Positions 27,001 to 64,000 of a stretch of DNA of 64,000 bases are shown here, in pieces. Source of the stretch: Burhinus oedicnemus (Eukaryota; Chordata; Aves; Charadriiformes; Burhinidae); assembly GCA_008921705.1 (NCBI GenBank), contig VFFE01009084.1, positions 1,939,139 through 2,003,138 of the forward strand, written 5' to 3'. The first letter of the stretch is position 1. The number at the start of each line of letters is the position of its first letter. The notes below the pieces were generated by a model. That model did no database searches. It was not told where the DNA came from and saw nothing but the letters and a program-made list of their open reading frames with translations. The translations under genes and the position numbers were made by a program.

Positions 27001-27388
27001 CCCGGCCCTGCGCAGCCGGAGGGGAGCGGCCGCCCGAGCAGTAGGGGGGGGGGAAGGAGGTCGCGGGTGTTACCTGCAGCTCCGCCCGCTCCGCCTCCCA
27101 CTCGGCGCGCTCCGCCTCGAAGCGGCCCCACTCGTGCTGCAGGAAATGCAGAATGCCCGGCACGCTGTACTGAGCCCGGGACGCCGACAACGGCGCGGCG
27201 GCTCCGGAGGCTGAGACTCCCCCGCCGCCGCCGCCGCCTCCTCCTCCCCCTGCTGCCGCTGCGGCGGCCGCTGCTGCCGCCGCCTCGCCCGGCTCCAGCC
27301 CCGGCCCGCCCGCCGGCGGCGGCAGAAGCAGGGCGTTATTATTGTTGTTGTTGCTGAAGAAAACGCCGGGCCCCGCTTGCTCGTCCAT
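1..27388 (-). CDS. STRN: Striatin gene, 5' part: coding exons 1–5 and introns (partial)
   Basis: Spliced coding segments are 27388–27074, 13596–13493, 6047–5974, 2830–2752 and 796–632; the gene continues past the left edge. Striatin is the regulatory (B''') subunit of PP2A and the scaffold of STRIPAK kinase–phosphatase complexes, acting in cytoplasm and at membranes. The visible 245 residues hold the striatin N-terminus MDEQAGPGVFFSN, a caveolin-binding motif FLQHEWGRF (82–90), a coiled coil (about 91–145) and the calmodulin-binding stretch (about 176–193, around WKQGRQLLRQYL). The WD40 half is outside the window. All junctions are GT-AG and in phase. STRN is preferred over STRN3 and STRN4 because the N-terminus and the block TELNQGDMKPP match it. 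The start has a strong context (G at -3, G at +4); the frame is open upstream without an ATG. Human exon 1 encodes 78 residues by recall; this one encodes 105, the excess lying in low-complexity runs. Confidence 0.96.
632..796 (-). CDS. STRN: STRN coding exon 5
   Basis: 165 nt completing Gln191, then YLQEVGYTDTILDVKSKRVR, ALLGLSSDASEKENRNQEPM and VNGTEGQIKENAMI (192–245) plus two bases (GG). The acceptor is CCTGTAG and the donor GTAAGT. The block VGYTDTILDVKSKRVRALLG is strongly conserved in striatins, while the following Ser/Glu/Asn-rich part is more variable. Bases 1–631 are the start of intron 5, AT-rich, with nothing else seen. Confidence 0.95.
2752..2830 (-). CDS. STRN: STRN coding exon 4 (calmodulin-binding region)
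   Basis: 79 nt completing Asp165, then EGNETEIQPQQNSQLIWKQG and RQLLR (166–190) plus two bases of Gln191. The acceptor is TTTTCCAG and the donor GTAAGT. With the first residues of exon 5 it forms the basic, amphipathic stretch that corresponds to the calmodulin-binding site mapped in mammalian striatin. Intron 4 (797–2751, 2.0 kb) shows A-rich tracts near 1000–1025 and no further coding sequence. Confidence 0.95.
4248..4267. other. Assembly gap (20 N) in STRN intron 3
   Basis: Twenty N followed at once by a run of about nine G and then GC-rich bases, inside otherwise AT-rich intron. The round size suggests a placeholder of unknown true length. Confidence 0.98.
5974..6047 (-). CDS. STRN: STRN coding exon 3
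   Basis: 74 nt completing Arg140, then AKYHKLKYGTELNQGDMKPP and NYDS (141–164) plus one base of Asp165. The donor is GTAAGA. The acceptor is unusual: 21 consecutive U in the transcript (plus-strand A run 6050–6070) run straight into the AG. Intron 3 (2831–5973, 3.1 kb) contains the assembly gap 4248–4267 followed by a G run, and otherwise AT-rich sequence with no gene that I can see. Confidence 0.95.
6050..6070 (+). repeat. STRN: A21 run forming the STRN exon 3 polypyrimidine tract
   Basis: Twenty-one A on the plus strand, read as 21 U directly before the AG of the exon 3 acceptor at 6049–6048. Confidence 0.93.
13493..13596 (-). CDS. STRN: STRN coding exon 2 (coiled coil)
   Basis: 104 nt encoding AQIAFLQGERKGQ…MLEYALKQE plus two bases (AG) of the next Arg, residues 106–140. 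The acceptor is TTTTGCAG and the donor GTATGC. The heptad-like, charged sequence continues the striatin coiled coil that mediates dimerisation and PP2A A/C binding in the family. Intron 2 (6048–13492, 7.4 kb) is AT-rich and I see no gene in it. Small ORFs there have no conserved look. Confidence 0.95.
16667..16753. repeat. 22-bp tandem repeat, about 4 copies (minisatellite)
   Basis: The unit begins CTTGTTATTTTTGAGAAATT; successive copies start at 16667, 16689, 16711 and 16733, and the last is nearly complete. Copies 3 and 4 share a T-to-C change (CTCG instead of CTTG). It lies in STRN intron 1. Confidence 0.9.
19074..19152 (+). repeat. G-rich cluster with G-quadruplex potential
   Basis: Several runs of three to five G separated by one or two bases occupy 19074–19106, and a further GGGAGG plus G9 run lies near 19140–19152. 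It is on the plus strand, so it is C-rich in the STRN transcript. It lies in intron 1. Confidence 0.7.
21799..21865 (+). repeat. A-rich low-complexity tract
   Basis: About 19 A followed by CCAAAAAAAACC, CAACAACAA and similar A/C steps, inside STRN intron 1. It could be the decayed tail of an old retroposon, but no body is recognisable beside it. Confidence 0.75.
24551..24570. other. Assembly gap (20 N) in STRN intron 1
   Basis: Twenty N followed by a single A and a run of 22 G (24572–24593). The true length is unknown; the break lies at a G homopolymer. Confidence 0.98.
24572..24593 (+). repeat. G22 homopolymer beside the gap
   Basis: Twenty-two consecutive G on the plus strand (C in the STRN transcript), immediately right of the assembly gap. 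It could be the edge of a longer G-rich satellite or a sequencing artefact. Confidence 0.8.
26962..27035. repeat. Perfect 36-bp inverted repeat with 2-nt spacer (STRN intron 1)
   Basis: Left arm 26962–26997 and right arm 27000–27035 are exact reverse complements around the spacer TC; the outer bases (A and G) no longer pair. It is almost wholly G/C and contains GCGGCCGC in each arm. It starts 38 bp inside intron 1 from the exon 1 donor, so the nascent transcript could form a very stable hairpin there. It could also be a fold-back sequencing or assembly artefact. Confidence 0.9.
27074..27388 (-). CDS. STRN: STRN coding exon 1 (start codon exon)
   Basis: It encodes residues 1–105, from MDEQAGPGVF to EAERAELQ, and ends in phase 0 at a GTAACA donor. 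After the conserved start come Asn6, a Pro/Gly/Leu linker, Ala11 directly followed by Gly11, then RAQYSVPGILHFLQHEW, which holds the caveolin-binding motif FLQHEWGRF (Gly where human has Ala, by recall) and begins the coiled coil. The repeats are coded by mixed synonymous codons (GCG/GCA/GCC; GGA/GGC/GGG; AAC/AAT), so they are not a pure triplet repeat. Intron 1 (13597–27073, 13.5 kb) holds a 36-bp inverted repeat, an assembly gap next to a G22 run, a 22-bp tandem repeat and a G-rich cluster; I see no further exon in it. Confidence 0.96.
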
Positions 27389-27587
27389 GGCCGGGCCGGG
27401 TCTGCCGCGCTCCCCGCCGCTGCCCCCTCCTCCGCCAGCCGCCGCCCGCACCCAGCCGCGTCCCGGCAGCAGCAACAACCTGGGCGCGTCCCGCCCGCCG
27501 TCACCGCCTGACAGCCGCCCCCGCCGGCTGCTACGGTGGCCCGGCGGGGACAAGTCCAGAGAGCGATTCGCGCCGGGCCCTCGCGCG

Positions 27588-27607
27588 GCATTCTGGGAAA
27601 TGTAGTT
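27588..27607 (-). promoter_or_regulatory. STRN: ZNF143/THAP11-type promoter element
   Basis: The minus strand reads AACTACATTTCCCAGAATGC, a near-perfect match to the ACTACAnnTCCCAGnATGC element bound by ZNF143 (and THAP11/HCFC1) in core promoters. It is about 200 bp upstream of the STRN ATG in the same orientation, so the start site is probably close by. Confidence 0.85.
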
Positions 27608-27700
27608 CCGGCGGCGGGGCGGCCCGCGGGAGGGAGAGGCGGGAAGATTTTTTTTTTCCCAATCGCCTTTTTCTCCTCCGCGTGCCCTCGTTTCGAGGAG

Positions 27701-27708
27701 TGACGTCA
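27701..27708. promoter_or_regulatory. STRN: Full palindromic CRE (TGACGTCA)
   Basis: A perfect 8-bp cAMP-response element about 310 bp upstream of the STRN ATG. A half site (TGACG) follows at about 27730, within the CpG island. Binding by CREB/ATF is an inference from the motif. Confidence 0.65.
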
Positions 27709-30611
27709 CAGCGAGCGAGCCTCGTCCCTATGACGTGCCATGCCGGGGCAGAGCCCGGCAGGCCGCGGCAGGAGGGGCGGGGCAGGGCGAGCACAGATTA
27801 ATCGTAATCTGCGCCTCAACGCGGGGTTTAAATGGCTTCGGGGCGCGCGCGGCCCACCCGGGCACGCAAAAAGGGCAGGGGGCGCGCGGCGGTTCCACCA
27901 CGTGGGTCGAGCCCAGCCCTCCCGCCCCCGGCTCTGCTGTTTCGGCCCTGTTCGGCGCTCGGTGTCAAAGCACGGAATGCTCTAAATCCACCCCGGGGCT
28001 ACAGGGGGTTCTTGAGAATCTTCAGAAGTGCTGAACAGGAGCGCAAAAGAACATTTTTCGGGAATTACCGTGCTGCCCCTTCCGCGAGGAAAGGGAAAAC
28101 GAGGCACGCGGAGACTGCGGGCAAAGCCCCGGGCTGAGGGCACAAGCTGGCAGCAGCACCGCGCTCTCCTGCCTCTCCCGGAGGCGCCCGCGGTTGGGCC
28201 TGCGTGCCGTCCTGCCCCCACACCCACACCAGCGGCTCGTGCGGCCAGACACGCACCCCGCTACCCACGGGCCTTACAGCAGGGCTAAGCGCTAGCCCTG
28301 CCTCAAAGGAAGATGGCGCGTGGCCGCCGAGGCCGGGGGTGCCGGGGAGGGCCCCCCGCGCCCTGGGCACCCGGGGAAGCGCCCCGCTGCTCACCCCCGC
28401 AGCCCTTCCTGTTTCCCCCTCTGAAACCGCACTCGCCCGCTTCGTAACCCTGCCCTGGGAGAGCAGAGCCGGGGCTGGAGGACGAGCGCTTTTCGGGAGG
28501 GAAAGGCAACTAGGGAATCGTGCAGAGAGCCCCGCGGAGCAGAGGCGGACAGGAGCCAAAGCACAGGGGAGGGAGCGCGCTCTGCGGGACCTCGGCAGGG
28601 AACCCGAGTAAAGCACAAGGCGCACCCAGAAAGGAAGGAAGGAAACGGCAGAGAGGGAGGAAAGACGTGAAGGGGAAATGGAGCAAACCAGCTTCTTGAA
28701 AAAGCACATCAAACAGGCCATCGACAAAAAGATGAAAAGGAGGGTGACAAAAAACAATAAGCACTACAGGCATTTCAAGTTATTTCGAGTTTTTTAATCA
28801 AATGAAATTTGATGCCAAAATATTATGTAAAACCACACGGTTATACCTTTAGTATCAGGAGCAAGCAAAGAAGCAAATGAGGACGAGAACCTAGGGAAGG
28901 ATGTATACAAATGAAAGATGAGCCTGTTGTATACAATCTCACAGTATACAACGAAAAACCTCTCCCTTCTCTGTCCCTCTACATCTATCTAGTACCATTT
29001 TCCCTTCCGCTTTTTTCTATTTTTCTACAGACTTCTTAGTTATGCTCAATTGCTACATTTCTCTCCCCGCCCCACCCCCACCCCCTTTCTGAGTTTTCAG
29101 TCATCTTGTAAACTAGAGTCTAACCAAAACATAAAAGTGCCAAGATAAAAATTAAGGTAAGTAAAACCTGATTATAGACAAAAAGTTTCCAACAAACATC
29201 AAAGTACTTGATTACTAGACTACCTGGGAGGCGGGAATCTAAAGCAGGTTATAAAGTTATTTTCTTCATTTTATTTGCAAAATTTTTCCGTTCAATTTTG
29301 TACTGAGTTTCTTTAATGCTTTCAAATGTCAAACAGGTTCAGAAATTCTGAGCAAAATAGCTTTGTAATGCTGGAAACACTTATTAGAAAATGATATATT
29401 TTAATAAATTTAATTCCCACTACACATACAAAGATGGAAAAAAAAGTAGTGAAATTACTTTCCTCCTCACGTACAGCATATTATTGTTACTTCTGCGTGT
29501 ATCTTTACTCCTGTAGGACAATGGAACAAGACTTGGAAGTTAACATGTTTATGAAAAAAAACATTTGAAAGATTAGAGTATGCACCACTTCTTGAGTCCT
29601 CGCTGTAGTACTAAAATATTCACTGTGAAATAAAAGCTTTTCTGATTTTATGTTAAATATTTTGCACACACCAAGTACAGTAGGCAAAAGAGCATTGTCT
29701 CGTCCTCTGTTTTGCATAGGTACTCAAAGGGTTATATAAGGTCTCAGGGGAAGAGACACTAGGCAAGTGACTATGCAAAAACAATGATCTACAAATATTT
29801 CAGCCAACTATTAATCACATTCTGTTCTATTTACTATCCCTTTGTTATATTTGGGTTGAAGTATAAGCTTCTGAAATGTGCAGTGTTTACAGAGTATCCA
29901 GAAAAAACATCAGAGATGAAACTCAACAGGCCTAGCCGAGGCTTCTAGTTATGTGGCTTCTCTCTATAAAGCAAAATGTATAGAAAGATCCCTATAGAAG
30001 CCCGTAAATTCAACAGCAGTGTCAAAAAATTCACGTAAGTCAGTCTTGCATACACAAGAAAATACATGGTTCTGCACTTCTGCCAATAGGAAGGGTGAGG
30101 TCTGGCAGCAGACAGATATTGGGAGTCACTGGCTCTGCGCTGTAAGGCTAGCACAGCACTTGGGCTCCAAGCTCCAAAATCTGCAGATCAGACTCAGTCA
30201 GATGTGAGGGGAGCCACGTGCTTTTCACAAAAGAAAAGCCTGGTAGGGGAAGGAAAAACTGGAGGAGCCTGGCTCTCACTTGTGTTCTGCTCCCTAGTCA
30301 GTACAGGCGCAAAGCGCTCAAGTAAACGGGCTCTGCAGACTTTATCAAGGACTACAGATAAGATATATCCAATGAGACTAAAATCTTGCAGAAAGGTTAA
30401 ATACCTAGGAATCTGGACAAAGAGCAGAGTACTCAATCATCATATTCAGCCAGTGTCTGGCAGAAGACTGCTAACACACAGCACCTTACAAGGGAAAAAA
30501 TCTACACCTACAAAAATGCAGATAGCAGGCAGTTCTCTTCATAAACTCAATTTCTAATGCATTCTTTAAAATTTATCTTAGAAGAGATAGGGGATTAGAT
30601 TCTTTGCATCC
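27709..30611. other. Intergenic region between HEATR5B and STRN
   Basis: The part up to about 28620 is the upstream half of the CpG island. From there to about 30600 the sequence is AT-rich. It has a purine-rich stretch near 28620–28750 and a C-rich block near 29070–29090 and otherwise nothing that I recognise. No transposon or RNA gene is evident. Confidence 0.6.
27899..27904. promoter_or_regulatory. E-box CACGTG
   Basis: CCACGTGG at 27898–27905 in the CpG island, about 510 bp upstream of the STRN ATG. This is a possible USF/MYC-class site; a 6-bp motif alone is weak evidence. Confidence 0.4.
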
Positions 30612-30617
30612 TTTATT
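30612..30617 (-). terminator. HEATR5B: Candidate HEATR5B polyadenylation signal AATAAA
   Basis: TTTATT on the plus strand reads AATAAA on the minus strand. It is the first canonical signal downstream of the HEATR5B stop codon and would give a 3' UTR of about 650 nt. It is a motif match only; a further downstream site is possible. Confidence 0.4.
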
Positions 30618-31244
30618 AATTTTCAAGAATGGAAATGGATCTGAAAGAAATATACAACACATAAATAAGGACAACTCATTAAGATAGCATGCTTGATCGT
30701 TCACCTTGAGAAAGACTGAAAATTTTCAATTCTTTGTTTTTTTTCATGCAAGCTGAGATGATCTACAAGGTTTGACAATCCCCTTTCCTACTTTGTTTTT
30801 AAAAGGAAAAAGTGCATACTTCTACACTTGAAATTCCCCATAAGTACTGCATAACAGCTCCCCCTCTTCCCTCCATCCCCACTGTGTCAGTGTGTTTGCA
30901 CAATGGTAGGATAACAATCACCAGATTTCAAAAACCACTTAAAGGTTTGGGGTAGCTTTTAAAAATAAATAAAACTATTTAGTCAGATACAGATTTTTTT
31001 TTTTTTGTGGATAATTTATAACACAAATTCATAAATATGATCACATTCAATTTCCTAAAAATCTATACAAATACAAGTAACACCACTTCCCTTGTAATGC
31101 ATGGATTTCAAGTAATTACACAAAGCTCTATTAGACAGCCTTTCACATACAAATTACACAAAATTACAGACATATCTGCAGTAACACATCGGGGATAATG
31201 TAATGCTTCTGACTACTTAATGGTCCAAAAATAATAAAAGTAAT

Positions 31245-62282
<31,038 letters not shown>

Positions 62283-64000
62283 CTAAAAATCAGAACCATT
62301 ACAGGTGAGTGAACTGCTGCACCCCCATGTCAATATATCAGTGCTGCTAAGGTCTAACAGCATTCTACTTTTCAATTATATGCCCATGTGTGAGCTGCTG
62401 GGTACCAAGCTCTTTACAAGACCTTGAAAGTTCAGAAGCAAGCACTTTTTATAACGTACAAATATGAAAACAAAGCTGACATATACAGAGCTGACAGCTG
62501 TTACCTGGTTAAAGAGATAAGAGTTTAAATATTGGAACTACTGCACCAGTGTGATTTAGACTAATTATACTTTCCAATCTGTTACACTCTTCAGTACTAC
62601 TCAACCTCATATACTGCTATAGCTGTAAATTACATTCTTCTAAACAAAAAGCCATCATCAAGTGCACCACAGCTATCATAAAAACTTTTATTTCAAACTT
62701 GTACCAGAATTTATAGCATGTTTTAATAAGTGCCTCTCAATAAGAAAGTTTCAGACTTCTTGGCTAACCAACACTGGCTTCTAATTCGTTTTGAACCACC
62801 TCAAGCACAAGCAAGTATTTTTCTTATTAGAAGAATTGTGCATGGTCCCTATTTTCCTGAGAGGAAGTAGCTACACAGAGAACTGTATGTTTTTCCACAG
62901 TGGAAGAGATGAAGAGAGCTCTTTAAGAAACCCTGGGGAATTTGTTTTTAATAAACCAAATACACATTTGTTTTCTTGGTATTAGGTTATTATGTGGATG
63001 GAAATTGCTTTCCTAAATGAAAGGGCTGTATAGTTTATAAAGCATTTTAACAGTAGATCTTTATTCCAGATACGAATATACAACATTTTACTCCTGCAAA
63101 AACAAGCAGACTTTAAAGAACCTCTAAATATCACACTGAGGTTATTTAAACAGAACTAAACCACAGAACAGTTGGGGGACTTAATTAATGGAAAGAGTAT
63201 TGCCCATTTTAAGTTATAGAACAAACAACTACTGGTTACAAAACCAATGCAGGAAGAACAAATGAAACTAGATTGTGGAACTGTGTGGTTTGATTTTGAT
63301 ACCTGGCATTCATTCCATTCAAAAGTGAGTTAGAAAACAATGAAGAGTTTGCTAATGGGGCAGGTAGGGCAGACCTTGCCTACTTATCTATGTATTTGCA
63401 GTATAAAGAAATGCACAAGACAATTCAGAGGAAAACTTACCAAACTAAGTATGACTTGGAAGTAAGGAATATGAGAAAAGAGAAGGAAAATAGCTTTTGT
63501 TTAGCAGAGGACCATAAAGAAACAGGAAAGAGACACCAGAAAACCCTGGGAAAAGTTTTCAAAACAGCACCAGTCATTGCTGTATGAACTTCATTGTCTG
63601 TACTATTACCTACTGGTACTTACCAGGTAAATGGCTACTATAGGGATTATTTGTCATGTTGTCCATAGTATTCATAGAAAAAGGCCTACCTACTTTCAGG
63701 TACGTTGCACCTCTTTCATGCAAAATTTTGTGAAAGGACAAGTGACAGAATTGCGGAACACACTGGATTCCCAGGAGTGCTCCAGGGTAGGAGGAGGGCA
63801 GGAAAGCACAGGTCAGTGTGGGTCTGGGGGGGCTGAGGAAGCACGTAACAATGAGAGGATGCCCAAGGGAAAGTCTGGATGGCAGATGAAGAAGGTGGTC
63901 CAATGTTGACATAAGTAGGATTGCACTCCTTCAGGTAACACAGAAACACCAGTTCCACAAAGAATGACACAAAGAACTTCGTAAAACATCCACCAGACAC
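62283..64000 (-). other. HEATR5B: HEATR5B intron running off the right edge
   Basis: This begins upstream of the acceptor at 62283–62284 and continues to the window end. I found no further HEATR5B exon; open frames near 63610–64000 lack HEAT-like sequence and paired splice signals. Confidence 0.65.

Larger units (their letters stand above)
26540..28620. promoter_or_regulatory. STRN: CpG island over the STRN promoter, exon 1 and the start of intron 1
   Basis: The base composition changes sharply from AT-rich flanks to very GC- and CpG-rich sequence. The island covers the STRN start codon (27388), the exon 1 donor and about 1.2 kb upstream. GC boxes (GGGGCGGGG-like, near 27611 and 27775) and an inverted CCAAT (27659–27663) are visible; no TATA box lies at a sensible distance. 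This suits a broadly expressed, dispersed-start promoter. Long open frames on both strands here follow from the scarcity of stop codons in GC-rich DNA and are not genes. Confidence 0.9.

Noticed and set aside
26540..28757. Many long open frames on both strands in the CpG island
   Set aside because: They overlap STRN exon 1 and its promoter. GC-rich DNA has few stop codons, and only the frame from the ATG at 27388 shows conserved protein.

Overview
The window is ordinary vertebrate nuclear DNA, almost certainly from a bird. The evidence is spliced genes with GT-AG introns, CR1 (chicken repeat 1) retrotransposons including the avian 3' end ATTCTATGATTCTATGA, and the STRN–HEATR5B gene order that I know from human chromosome 2p22. 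I cannot name the species. Three fixed 20-N assembly gaps lie at 4248–4267, 24551–24570 and 52337–52356.

Both genes read on the minus strand. The left part (1–27388) is the 5' portion of STRN (striatin): exons 1–5, encoding about the first 245 residues, with introns of 13.5, 7.4, 3.1 and 2.0 kb. The WD40 half lies beyond the left edge. The STRN start sits in a CpG island (about 26540–28620) carrying a ZNF143/THAP11-type element, a full CRE and an E-box. About 3.9 kb separates the STRN start codon from the stop of the second gene, HEATR5B. From 31245 to 62282 lie its last 15 coding exons, which join without a frame break into the C-terminal 1,001 residues. The 5' half lies beyond the right edge. 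Every exon junction was checked by hand for phase and splice dinucleotides.

STRN is the PP2A regulatory scaffold of STRIPAK complexes. HEATR5B is a HEAT-repeat partner of aftiphilin and gamma-synergin in AP-1/clathrin traffic. I see no sign that they work together; they are conserved neighbours on the same strand.

The HEATR5B introns hold four CR1 insertions: two young, near-identical copies in opposite orientation (38611–39710 minus; 51248–52655 plus), one old, internally deleted copy (about 44664–46540 and perhaps to 47340, minus) and a 3'-end scrap (about 41795–41893, minus).

I found no new gene system. The items most worth a second look are: (1) the two young CR1 copies share the same dead reverse transcriptase (SADD instead of [FY]xDD, plus the same TAG), although their flanks and 5' truncations differ, which suggests a non-autonomous CR1 subfamily moved in trans; (2) the same pair forms inverted repeats around HEATR5B exons; (3) a perfect 36-bp inverted repeat with a 2-nt spacer lies just inside STRN intron 1; (4) STRN exon 1 carries expanded Asn, Ala and Gly runs; (5) a 21-U tract abuts the STRN exon 3 acceptor; (6) the gap in one CR1 copy probably hides about 430 bp.
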